Below are positions 1-9,816 of a stretch of DNA of 64,000 nucleotides, piece by piece. This stretch comes from Dipodascopsis uninucleata var. uninucleata (lineage: Eukaryota; Ascomycota; Lipomycetes; Lipomycetales; Lipomycetaceae): positions 1 to 64,000 of the forward strand of contig JAJLTO010000007.1 of assembly GCA_030568195.1 (NCBI GenBank), given 5' to 3'. The notes below the pieces were generated by a model. The model was not told the origin of the DNA. It did not search any database and saw only the letters and a list, made by a program, of their open reading frames with translations. The position numbers and the translations under genes are program-made. How positions within the stretch are numbered: position 1 is the stretch's first letter; every line of letters starts with the position of its first letter.

Positions 1-128
1 CTATGTAACCCTATGTAACCCTATGTAACCCTATGTAACCCTATGTAACCCTATGTAACCCTATGTAACCCTATGTAACCCTATGTAACCCTATGTAACC
101 CTATGTAACCCTATGTAACCCTATGTAA
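1..128. repeat. Telomere, 10-bp repeat CTATGTAACC (left chromosome end)
   Basis: Twelve perfect tandem copies of CTATGTAACC fill bases 1-120, followed by CTATGTAA before unique sequence begins. The C-rich strand reads 5' to 3' from the end inward, so the G-rich strand GGTTACATAG runs outward, as at a left chromosome end. The perfect regularity points to a telomerase copying a precise template. Longer regular repeats of this kind are typical of some yeasts, unlike the TTAGGG of most filamentous fungi. The true end may extend beyond the assembled copies. Confidence 0.95.
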
Positions 129-807
129 AACCCGTAGAAGATATATCGACTTGTGGCTTATAATCCAGGCAGATCACAGAAGGCGCTAGCACTATTCTTT
201 AAAATATTGACAGCTTAATTCATGAAGTAGTAGAAACTGATTAACTGATCACTGGCACACTCACTTCCTAGTAAGTGCTATTATATTAAAAGAGTATTAA
301 TTTCATTTTCTAGCCTTGAGAACAGTAGTAAGCTTTATAGTCCCTAAAGCTTACTAGTGGAAATCTGTAATTTGATTTTATGTCATTTTAATTCCAACAA
401 ATAGAATGGAGTACCATTTGATCGCTAAAAAGCTCAAATCTACGTCTTACTGATTTTAAAGAATCCTATGCTTCTGGGTCTGAATATTACCTTCTAGCTA
501 CTAAATTAGCGACTCACATTGATCGATAACATCTTAAATGAAGAGCCAATCGTAGACTTTCTGCAAACATTCCCTGAAAATATTCATGATAGCAATGAAC
601 TCAATTTATGCTTAACATAGAGCAATAGATCTTCATATTGAGGGCCATACATAGTAAAGTAGATTAGCTCTTCGATCATATAGTTAGTTGGCTTGCCTTA
701 CAACCGAATAGCCCTTCATCCAGTACATATGACCTCCTCCTCACATTAGATGCTACAAGAATTAGATATTTCATTTGTTTATGAAAGACTATTGCTTGAA
801 TTTCTAT

Positions 808-817
808 GCGGAACCGC
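808..817. promoter_or_regulatory. GCGGAACCGC palindrome upstream of the BVMO
   Basis: A perfect 10-bp inverted repeat containing CGG-N2-CCG. The same sequence occurs at 861-870 (opposite orientation), 9571-9580 and 9598-9607, so all copies found lie upstream of two genes in the same small cluster. Inverted CGG triplets are the usual half-sites of Zn2Cys6 dimers, and a Zn2Cys6 gene sits between the two enzyme genes. The link to that regulator is inferred. Confidence 0.45.
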
Positions 818-860
818 TTAACTACAATAAGTAAGGTTTATGATTCCTACGCGGATCGCT

Positions 861-870
861 GCGGTTCCGC
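861..870. promoter_or_regulatory. GCGGTTCCGC palindrome upstream of the BVMO
   Basis: Reverse complement of the element at 808-817. The related half-palindrome GCGGATCGC lies directly before it at 851-859, giving a compact pair of possible Zn2Cys6 sites about 515 bp before the BVMO start. Confidence 0.45.
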
Positions 871-1384
871 AGCATAATATTACAAATATTGTATTCACGC
901 GTCATCATATGAGCGGTGCGGGGTGGTGGGGTAATAGTGCGGATTTCATGGTCCCGTGCGGCTTAATAATTAAAGTATACCTAAAATAGTGCACTGAACT
1001 TTAAACGGGTACGCGATACCTTATTCGCTTCAACCAAGCCCTCCTATTATTATCATATTTCCAATACTTTTGCGGATCCGGCTTGATATCTCAAAAACAG
1101 GAGAAAAATTAGTTGAAGAGACTGGAAACACAGAAACATCTACTCCATAACCTGGTGTAACGTAAGAGGAGAATGGTGAGGAGAACGTAATGGTGAGGAG
1201 ATAGCAGGTACTCGACTTCTATACTTAAAGAGCCCATATACGATCTATTATTCTCTCTTTACTCAGAGGCGTCGATACTTCATTCACCGGAAAGTAATAT
1301 CGCTAAATCAAGATTACATAGTCAGCAACCGTTGCTAATTAAGCTTATCTTAAATATTACATTTGATTATCAATCGAATTAAAA

Positions 1385-3043
1385 ATGAAAGCAGAGCTCA
1401 AAGAATTCGCTACCAGACGTGGAACGACTGGTCCATATGCCGACAATTTAGACGTTGACGTTTTGATTGTTGGATCTGGATTTGGAGGCGTTTTTTGCTT
1501 GCATGAGCTTCGAAAGCGTGGATTCAAAGCAGTGATTTATGAAGCCGGCAACGATCTCGGCGGAACTTGGCGTTGGAATTGTTATCCAGGAGCAAATGTC
1601 GATTCAGAAGTTCCAGCGTATGAACTTTCAATTCCTGAGGTATGGAAAGACTGGACTTGGTCCACTAACTACCCCAACTATGAAGAATTGAGGAGTTATT
1701 TCGATCACTTGGATAAGGTCTTGGATATTAAGAAGGACTGTGCCTTTGACAGTGTTGTTGTTGGTGCTCAATTCAGCGAGCCCGAAGGTAAATGGTATGT
1801 CACGACTGAAGATGGCCGTGTTGCAAAGAGCAAGTACTTGATTGTCGCTGCTGGATTTGCGGCTAAGCGCTACATCCCAGACTTTAAGGGAATTGATTCA
1901 TTTAAAGGAGTAATTCATCATTCTTCTTTCTGGCCAGATGAAACTGTAGATGTCAAAGGAAAGCGATGTGCTGTAATTGGTACCGGTGCTTCAGGTGTCC
2001 AGATTGCACAAGCATGGGGACCAGTTGCAGGATCGGTTTCTGTTCTCCAGCGAACCCCTAATCTTGCTATCCCTATGGGCAAGAGGAGCTTGACTGCTAA
2101 AGAACAGAATGATTCTAAGGCATTCTATCCCGAATTGTTTGCTTACCGTGAGAAATGTTTTGGAGGTTTCTTATACAGTTTGGATGAAAAAAATACGTTT
2201 GACGACAGTCCCGAAGAAAGGGAAGCTCACTTCGAGAAATTGTGGCATCAGGGCGGATTTGCTTATTGGGTAGGAAACTATAAGGATATGCTTCTAGACG
2301 CCGAGGCGAATCGTGAGGCTTATAATTTCTGGGCTAAGAAGGTTCGCGCTAGAATTCAGGATCCCGTTAAACGTGATCTCTTGGCTCCACTTGAACCACC
2401 TCATCCGTTTGGTGTTAAGCGTCCCTGTCTCGAAAACAACTATTATGAGCAGTTCAATAGACCAAACGTTGACGTCATTGATCTTAACACAGCTGGAATT
2501 GCAGAAATTACTCCTACTGGTATCTTATTCACTGATGGTTCTCACCGTGAGTTTGATATTATTGCAGTGGCTACTGGTTTTGACATCACAACTGGTGGTA
2601 TGACAAGTATGGGACTGCGTAGTATTCATGGAACTACCATTCAGGACGAATGGAAAGCCGCTGCCAATACTTACCTCGGAACTACTGTCAGTGGTTATCC
2701 TAACATGTTCCATTTGTATGGACCACATGGACCTACGCTATTGAGCAATGGCCCTACAAGTATTGAAGTCCAAGGTCGCTGGATCGTGGATTGTATCAGG
2801 AAGATCGAGAAAGAAGGTTTAAAATATATTAATCCTACTCTAGAGGCTAGTAAGGCGTGGAAGAGAAGAATAAACGAGCTGTCTGACAAAACGTTGTTTC
2901 CTACTACCAGATCTACCTATATGGGTGGTAATGTTCCTGGAAAAGCTTTTGAGCCGGTGAATTACTCTGGCGGTATCCCCGATTATGCGCGCGAGATCAG
3001 AGATGCGCTCGATGACTGGACAGGATTTACTAAGGTTAAGTAA
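1385..3043 (+). CDS. Baeyer-Villiger flavin monooxygenase (cyclohexanone monooxygenase type)
   Basis: A 552-residue single-exon protein. An FAD-binding Rossmann motif GSGFGG lies at residues 30-35 and the NADPH-binding motif GTGASG at 199-204. Between them FKGVIHHSSFWP (173-184) matches the Baeyer-Villiger fingerprint FxGxxxHxxxWP exactly. Such enzymes insert one oxygen of O2 next to a ketone carbonyl, giving an ester or lactone, using NADPH. Length and motif order are normal for type I enzymes, with no signal peptide, so it is probably cytosolic. The start follows an A-rich context (AAAAATG). It is the first gene after the telomere and converges with the Zn2Cys6 gene downstream. With the esterase at 8008-9412 it could form a two-step ketone breakdown route. 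The substrate cannot be told from sequence; cyclic or aryl ketones are candidates. Confidence 0.92.
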   Translation: MKAELKEFATRRGTTGPYADNLDVDVLIVGSGFGGVFCLHELRKRGFKAVIYEAGNDLGGTWRWNCYPGANVDSEVPAYELSIPEVWKDWTWSTNYPNYEELRSYFDHLDKVLDIKKDCAFDSVVVGAQFSEPEGKWYVTTEDGRVAKSKYLIVAAGFAAKRYIPDFKGIDSFKGVIHHSSFWPDETVDVKGKRCAVIGTGASGVQIAQAWGPVAGSVSVLQRTPNLAIPMGKRSLTAKEQNDSKAFYPELFAYREKCFGGFLYSLDEKNTFDDSPEEREAHFEKLWHQGGFAYWVGNYKDMLLDAEANREAYNFWAKKVRARIQDPVKRDLLAPLEPPHPFGVKRPCLENNYYEQFNRPNVDVIDLNTAGIAEITPTGILFTDGSHREFDIIAVATGFDITTGGMTSMGLRSIHGTTIQDEWKAAANTYLGTTVSGYPNMFHLYGPHGPTLLSNGPTSIEVQGRWIVDCIRKIEKEGLKYINPTLEASKAWKRRINELSDKTLFPTTRSTYMGGNVPGKAFEPVNYSGGIPDYAREIRDALDDWTGFTKVK

Positions 3044-3681
3044 AAGCTTACTATCTCTGAGAGATAGTGCTTGTAGCTTACCGCCATTAGCAGGGTGTTT
3101 ACATATTGAAACATCTATTTTTGGGAAGTTTTGATTTTTTTCGCACGTTTCCATGTTTACTGAAAAAAAAAAAAAAAATTTCCAGCTGTTAGATGTTGCG
3201 ACTCAGCGATTTGTTTTGTCTAGTTCTGAAATATAATCTTCTCAGTATCATAGATTCTTCCCAGTTTTAAAGTGACCATTATAGTAACACTTTTGTTCCA
3301 CATGTATCTTTAGAAATATTTTCCATATTATTCGAAAGCATCGAAGATATCACGAAACAATAATTAGGAATTTGACGCTAAGAGAAGAACATGGCTTGCC
3401 GTAGCACATGACTTCTTAATATATAAATATATATACCTAACATTTATGATCATTTCATCGATAAATCAAATAATCGAAACAATTGCAAATAGCTTATACA
3501 AATCAACTGATTTACATAACTCATTAAATTAACGAGTGTTAATATACCAAATCTTAATACAATATGGATATAGATATAAAATGTTTATTGGAGCGCTTAA
3601 ATTGCTATTTTAGTATTGATAGTTTTACGATAATTATATAAGATGGCTGTTCGCGGATATATAAACGGTGATGTATATCAG
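3044..3681. other. Gap between convergent genes
   Basis: The shared 3' region of the BVMO and the Zn2Cys6 regulator. It is AT-rich, with a 15-16 nt A run near 3163 and several AT-rich stretches suitable for 3' end formation. No gene is seen. Confidence 0.7.
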
Positions 3682-6600
3682 TCAATATATAGGGGTAGCC
3701 AAGTTAAGTGACTGAGTATAAATATTACTCTTTTCTCTGAGAGAAGTCAGCAGAGCAGTAGCAGCCAAATGTGCTATGTCTGATTTCTTACCAAGGTACC
3801 ATAACGCTTGAATGCAGTATTCACACCTATCACGACGCTCTTCAATTTCAGTGGACTTGGAAGATATATCAGGCAGTGAATCTAGAAGAATATAGCCTGC
3901 TTTACCAAAAGATCGAATGAGAATTACAGTCCACGGCTCAGTTAACAAAGCAACCCGATTCAATGCAAAATGAAACTCAGAAGCCTGAGAAAATGTAGAG
4001 GTATCGCTAGGGCAAGAGCACTTTGCTAACTCCGATATAGCATAGGCATTTTGCTTCCGAAGTTCAGAACTCAGCAGTGACGATTGACGGAGCTTACGAT
4101 GTGACTTAAGACCCAAATCTTCTTTATCGATTTCATCGAGTATGTCAGCCAGTAAAAGTCCAGCTAGATGCCAGTGACCTGCTAAAACAATATACCAAGA
4201 TTGTATTCTAGGCGGCAATGAATGGTGATTGCTGATACAATCTCCGAAAAATTGACCATATGCCTTGTTCCAATGTCTGTAAACTTCGAACGATTCTTGA
4301 ATAGTATGCTCAATTATATGTGGCGTGGCTCTTTTATATGTGAGTTCCTGCAGACGAGTGACTTTTCGGAATAGCATAACTTTAATAGGTGCGGCATCAC
4401 AGAGCGTGGCTGCTGCTTGATCGTATGGACATGGCCAGCGAGGTATATGGATACCTTGACGAAGATTCTCCTGTTGCTTAAATAACAACACACCCCACAA
4501 ACTATTATCACTCTGTCTTTGCAAAGAGGATTCAGACCCTTCACTATAGCTTTCGTTATCAAATTTATTTGGACTTTGGTGCGCAATATTAGTAGTGGTG
4601 GACAAATAATCAATGTCACAGTCTTCATCTGGCACTACCAGGGGCCGTCTGTTCATCGCAGAAGATACAGTGTCAAACATGACACAAAGCCAGAATAAAA
4701 GGTTAAATGTCTTCCGATCTTCCAAGCATAGTGGATCCGTTCGAGTAGAAATCAAAATCGGATCATCATTAGTCATAACTCCTGAGTCTCGTAGATTCCT
4801 TGCTCGCTGCATTCTTAGTTTTTCCAGCTTTCGACTGCTGGAGAATATCTGTCGAAGAGCTGTTTCCAGAAATACTGGTGGACCCTCCAACTCAAAAAAC
4901 TGATCCAAGTCACTCATTGTCATACTGCTTTGCTCTTTAGAGTTAGAACTTGAATTTGATGATGCTGAGCAATTCTCAAATAGATCTGGTGAAAATCCAG
5001 TATCAGACTCAACTGAAGACTTTCTACAGGATTGCTTTGAATAAAATTGGCTTTTAGCCTTCAAAATCTGTACCTGCCGACTTATATCCTGTGGTCTCTG
5101 CGTTAACGAAAAAATGATATGGGCGAACACTACCCGAAAAGATTCGATACCGGCTGTATTCTGCAGCTCTTGCCGTGCTTGATTCCATAACGTCTCCTGA
5201 ATAAGCCGATCAAATTCCATATTTATGGAAGATAGAGGATCGCTGTCAGAATCCAGAGTAGCAGAACTGTCAATTGATTGTGAACAGTCTCCAGTATTCG
5301 AAGATATGCTCTCTGAAATATTGGAATCCTTGAAGGTAGGAAATTGAGAGACACTTCGATGACTAGATTGTGCCCATTGAGTAGCAAAAGCCAAAATTGC
5401 TAGATGCAGAGATTTTGAAACAGCAATATCTTCAGACTGTGTTAGAGGTCTTCCCCTTAATACAGAAGATACTCTGTCCAAACGACACACTCTCGCAAAT
5501 ATTCGATTCGACCAGTTGTGGCCCCATTCTCCCGTTTGCAACTCCTTAGACATAGGTCCTGCATTTACGAAAACAGATATGTCAGCGCTATATGGGCAAT
5601 TTCGTTCTGTTAACCAACAGGAAAAGGCATTTTCCACACTGTCATGATATATGCGAAGTAGTCCATGTGTAAGAAATGACTTATTTGTAGAGAATGACAA
5701 GTCATGCTGAGCTTCAACAAATTTTAATCCATATGGAGCCACATTTCGATGCGGCATATTCCGTCGATTATGACGGTAGCTATATCGCAGAGAGGGATCT
5801 AGGAAGCGGAGCCCAGGTTAGAAATCAAAAAACTTTCCTTGATAATTAAGGGAAAAAACTATGACATACCATCCTGGTTGTTACTATCTGCATCTTGGCT
5901 TGTATTACATGCATTAGACATATTGCGAAAGTCAAGTGATTCTTCATCCAGACTAGAATACTGAAGACAACCAAAAGCAGAATTTTCAAGGTTCAGCGAA
6001 GCTGCCTCCATTGATTCATCATACGAGTCATATTGATCAATAGAAGTGCCACTATTCCTATCATCACTATTACTGTCATTATCTTTAGTAATATCATTAC
6101 TGCTAGTGCTATTATGCAGTAGCTGTTGTTGCAGAAGCAGGTTACTGTGATTGATAGATTCTTCATTGCCCTGACTTAAACAATTTATGCTATCTGATTT
6201 TTCTGCGTATAGCGACTCCGTCGTATAAAGACCATCAAATAATGGCGGTGAAAACGAACATTCATTGAACAGCGTTGCTGGTGATAGAGATATAACATGG
6301 CTTCCGGTATCTAACGATTCTGAGGAGACTTCAACATGCCCTCTTGCCGAACCTTCGCGTTGTTTGCGATTTACTCCGTTACCATTGCTTTGCCGACTGC
6401 GACCTTTTAGCTTTTTAGCTTCTACAGTCTCCCTTTTTCTGCGAAATATCTCTTTTTGTGACCGTCGTAGCCATTCTATTGTACAATCTTTGCCAGTCTT
6501 TGTGCAATTAGTACAATGGACTACGGGGCTGACCATGTTCCAAGTTTGTCTATCTAATCCAGTATTCGCAACCTTAGCTCTTTGTTGTTATTTTGGCATA

Positions 6601-6870
6601 AAATCGAAGCTACAACGCTTCGACAGCAAGAGAAAATAAAATTAATAACATACCTATCACTGACGATCCATCAGTTACAGCTTCACGACTACCTTCTGCT
6701 GGAGATACTGCACTATTAGAGCTCCATAATTCATTTAGCAATGTTACATCGCAAGCACGCTTTCCCTTGCGACATTGATCACAGCTACGATGCTGTCTTC
6801 GGTTTGTTTTGAAGCTGCTACCCGCTTCCACCGAACCAATCCAATGTGTTGAATGCACCATAATCTTCAT
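3682..6870 (-). CDS. Zn2Cys6 fungal transcription factor, three exons
   Basis: Joining 6870-6654, 6553-5870 and 5798-3682 gives one 1005-residue protein. Intron 1 (100 nt) has donor GTATGT and acceptor TTAG. Intron 2 (71 nt) has GTATGT, a CTAAC branch site and CTAG. Phases agree at both junctions. The zinc cluster is CDQCRKGKRAC (Cys30, 33, 40) and CTNCTKTGKDC (Cys86, 89, 96), each C-x2-C-x6-C. A basic stretch and an Asn/Ser-rich acidic region follow. The third exon carries the conserved start of a regulatory region (YHDSVENAFSCWLTERNCPY) seen in fungal C6 factors. The loop between Cys40 and Cys86 is about 45 residues, far longer than the usual 5-12, and intron 1 falls in it. It is probably a nuclear, DNA-binding dimer. 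It lies between the BVMO and the esterase, so it may be their regulator; that is inferred. Confidence 0.85.
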
Positions 6871-8007
6871 ATCTCGCCTATAGTATTACTCTCAATGAAA
6901 TGAAAACCAGGAACATTTTTCTCTCAACGACAATATAACTAACTGATGAATATTAATTGATTTTTGTTTTGTAGATGTTTCTACGTATATGGTTTTGCAT
7001 GCAGCCTGCGGGGAAACCCGCTGATGCGGGGAAAGAAACCCTTATATGACGTCGAGTTTGCTGAAGTAGATAGTCAACTTCTACAAATCAAATGCAAAGT
7101 ATAGCTGACAAACATGGATAATGAGGAGTTCACTTGGGTTTGATTACAGTCCCATCATGTCCTCTAACTAGTATTGAGGCTTAGTACCCCAAAACTCAAG
7201 CAGGATACAGAAGAAATAATATTAAACTGACAAAACATCCGAACTGCATACATGTAACGAGCAACGCAGCCTCAAATATCAATTAAAGCCATCAAATACA
7301 TAACTAAATATATACCGCCATCAAACGATATCGTTTACGGTGGAGGACTGCTGGTTTTATATACAATAATATGTACTATACTCCGCTCTTTGGGACGTAG
7401 AATATGTAATGTTATAAGTCTACTACTAACTAATTCATTCATTCATTATTACCAAAAAGCAACATCGAAATCAGAGGTATGTATATCTATTGCATGACAG
7501 AGATAATCGGCCACGCTTTACTGCATTCCGATCTATTTGATAAGTCATCTAAAATCTCCTTTCGTCCCCACAGTTTATAATTACTATTTTTTTCTCTTTT
7601 TTATGTTAACAATAATAGTGTCGGCGAATCGGAAACAACGCAGTACACATACTGGATAGATTATGGAATACTAAATTAACACGAAATGTGTGCAAAATAG
7701 AAGCAATGTTACAACTGAAATAAATAAACATGGCTATTCAGATAATGGCTTTCCACTGGTTAAAGCGTCATTTTAAAATTCAGGCCAAAAAAGTTTAATA
7801 ATGGTAAAGAGGAGAGAGTATAGAACATCCAAGGAAAAAAGATAGAAATATACAGCAAATCTTAATACAAAAAACATTAGCCAGCTTATAGCCCAAATTT
7901 CGCTCAAATCTCAGACTGATGCTTCTTCTGGTGTACTTGTTTCGTTTCAAATCCTTGCATTGCGGTTGCTACTTCTCACTTAACATTTAACGGTTTTACC
8001 CAAAATT
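6871..8007. other. Promoter of the Zn2Cys6 gene and 3' side of the esterase
   Basis: No gene is seen. About 140 bp upstream of the regulator lies the palindrome GCGGG-GAAA-CCCGC (7008-7021), followed by another GCGGGG at 7026-7031. The rest is AT-rich without clear structure. Confidence 0.65.
7008..7031. promoter_or_regulatory. GCGGG/CCCGC palindrome with a second GCGGGG
   Basis: A perfect 5-bp inverted repeat with a 4-nt spacer (7008-7021), then GCGGGG at 7026-7031. GCGGGG fits the SYGGGG core bound by the glucose repressors Mig1/CreA, so glucose control of the Zn2Cys6 gene is possible. The palindrome could equally be an autoregulatory site. This rests on sequence pattern only. Confidence 0.35.
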
Positions 8008-9412
8008 TCACTTGCCGATTGCCTTATATACGGTAGATTCAATATCCACCCATAAGCCAATTACCTTAGCATCTACAAATGGTAGTACCTGACTACATAT
8101 AAAGCCTCCAACACCCTTTTCTCGATCACACCACCACCAAAGATTCGCTAAGCCTGCCCATTGTCCAGTACCTGAGGATCTCCCAGTAGCACCACCTGTA
8201 AGCATGAAAGTCAATCCCCATCCCTGGGGAGCATTTCCAGACAACGGGTATACATCTGGGATAGCATTCGTAAGCTCAGGCTTAGCATCCGGAATGCCTT
8301 TACGGCCGAAGTTAGGAAAATTAGGAATTTGATTGCGAAACATTTCGTCTACAGTAGATTTCTTAAGTATCTGAGCTCCAGTAGCTGGAGACGTACCGTC
8401 ATTTAGCAAAGTAGAAATAATACCTATGAAATGAAAGCGTGAGAATAAGGCAATAAACTAAACAAAACAGTATTCTTAGAACTTACGACCATACTCTTGT
8501 GGTTTTGCAAAGCAACCAGCGCCTCCACTGTTGAAACAAGATTTAACTTCGCTACTCTCAATGATCAAAGGTCGACGCAGAAGATGATCATTTGGTTCCA
8601 TCTCTCCATTGGAATTACGATAATTCATATGAGCCAATTTTGACTTCATCTCTTCATTAGGAAACATCGAAATGTTTTTGATTCCTAGCGGCTTAAACAC
8701 GTTCTCCTGCAAGTAGTCATTGAGCGAGAGCTTAGTAGCCCGCTCAAGAAGAACACCAGCCCAGTCAATATTAATCTATTCGCCTCCGAAGTTAGTAAGA
8801 CAATACACGATGTGGAAATAAAAACAGGGAGAGAGAACATACACCGTATTCCCAAGACTCTCCAGGATGATGAACTAACGGCTGCATCATGTCGTATATG
8901 TGTCCAGAGAACTCATCATAGCCAATTGGCTTGCTATAGTCACGCAATTTGCTATTGAAAAAAGTATATCCAAATCCAGCAGTATGCGTAAGAAGCATCC
9001 TCAACGTAATTCTGTTTCTTTTTTCAACCAGTGTTCCATCTTCCTCCAGCACCTTGACTGCTTTCAGTTCAGGTGCTAGCTTTTCTACTTGATCTGCATC
9101 ATCCAAAACCAGAATACCTTGTTCAACAAGTTGCATACAAGCAATTCCAACAATCATCTTCGTGCAAGACGCAATCCAATATATATTTTCAAGCGTCATA
9201 GGCTCATCGCTTGAAACCCCTCTTTTCCCTGCTGCATGCGCAAAAAGCTCACCATCCTTCGATACAACTACGACTGTAGTTCCTGGGATCCCAGTGATTG
9301 AATCTGAACATGATTCCTCGGTCAGTGCTTTCAGCGTAGAAACTGTTTGAGCACTTAATGTAGCCATCTTTTCTTCGTTAACTTTACGCCTAATAGATTT
9401 TTTAATCCACAT
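8008..9412 (-). CDS. Beta-lactamase-fold serine hydrolase/esterase, three exons
   Basis: Exons 9412-8843, 8775-8487 and 8423-8008 join in phase to 424 residues. Introns are 67 nt (GTATGT, branch CTAAC, ATAG) and 63 nt (GTAAGT, ATAG). The SxxK motif SCTK at residues 82-85 gives the nucleophile Ser and its Lys partner. The conserved Tyr of WEYG (189) ends exon 1, and the third exon has the fungal family's GWGLTFML and TGQWAGLANLWWW blocks. This family (EstB/LovD-like, class C beta-lactamase fold) in fungi contains esterases and transesterases rather than antibiotic-degrading enzymes. A second ATG at 9367, giving 409 residues, is an equally good or better start; the longer form adds a short basic N-terminus. 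Two GCGGAACCGC palindromes lie 160-195 bp upstream. Hydrolysis of the ester made by the BVMO is an attractive but inferred role. Confidence 0.87.
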
Positions 9413-9538
9413 CCGATACGAATAATATCGTCGAAAAATCTCTTAAAGCCGGCTCATCAATGAACATATTTATAGCTGTACGACGGATTTTCATATCCCT
9501 CTTCGCAACTTTCATCGAAGTCACGTTTTAACTCCCAG

Positions 9539-9607
9539 CTGTGGGGAAATCCTTATGAAAATTTGATTCCGCGGAACCGCGAAATTAAATCTAATATGCG
9601 GAACCGC
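9539..9607. promoter_or_regulatory. Promoter site cluster of the esterase: GTGGGG, TTCCGCGGAA, two GCGGAACCGC
   Basis: CTGTGGGGAAATC (9539-9551) contains a Mig1/CreA-like GTGGGG core and recurs exactly at 24064-24076. TTCCGCGGAA (9567-9576) contains TCCGCGGA, the sequence known in yeast as the Pdr1/Pdr3 response element. It overlaps GCGGAACCGC (9571-9580), and a second GCGGAACCGC follows at 9598-9607. The same 10-mer is found upstream of the BVMO, which argues for common control. Confidence 0.5.
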
Positions 9608-9609
9608 TG

Positions 9610-9816
9610 CTAGTCATGTGAGCTGATCAGCTGACCTGCAAAAGTAATAATCAGATACACAACGGCCGGAAGGAAAGACAATGCAATAGCAGGCATGTAC
9701 AGAAAATCAGGAAATAAGCCGATGAAGAACATAAGAATGAGAGTAAGCCAAAGCTCCTGAGACTCCAAACAACTGTATGCTTCATTGTATATGGTCTGAC
9801 GTGTTAAGAGTCGCAA
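9610..9816 (-). pseudogene. Possible relic of a Pmp3/SNA-type small membrane protein
   Basis: An open frame without ATG reads SCLESQELWLTLILMFF, resembling the second membrane segment of the Pmp3/UPF0057 proteolipids (C..DLWLTLILT). In the next frame over, the sequence after it reads VHACYCIVF, where the family has HAFY. The split between two frames and the missing start suggest a decayed copy. The upstream part is not recognisable. This could be a coincidence of hydrophobic sequence. Confidence 0.3.

Larger units (their letters stand above)
129..1384. other. Subtelomeric non-coding region and promoter of the first gene
   Basis: No open frame of note and no recognisable relic. It holds four short CGG/CCG palindromes: GCGGAACCGC at 808-817, GCGGTTCCGC at 861-870, the partial GCGGATCGC at 851-859, and CGGATCCG at 1073-1080. 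Nearer the gene an imperfect direct repeat contains AATGGTGAGGAGA twice (about 1172-1184 and 1189-1201). The first gene begins only 1.26 kb from the telomere repeats. Confidence 0.7.

Noticed and set aside
4613-4903. Plus-strand frame of 96 codons inside the Zn2Cys6 gene
   Set aside because: It is a shadow of the real gene on the other strand, with no independent support.
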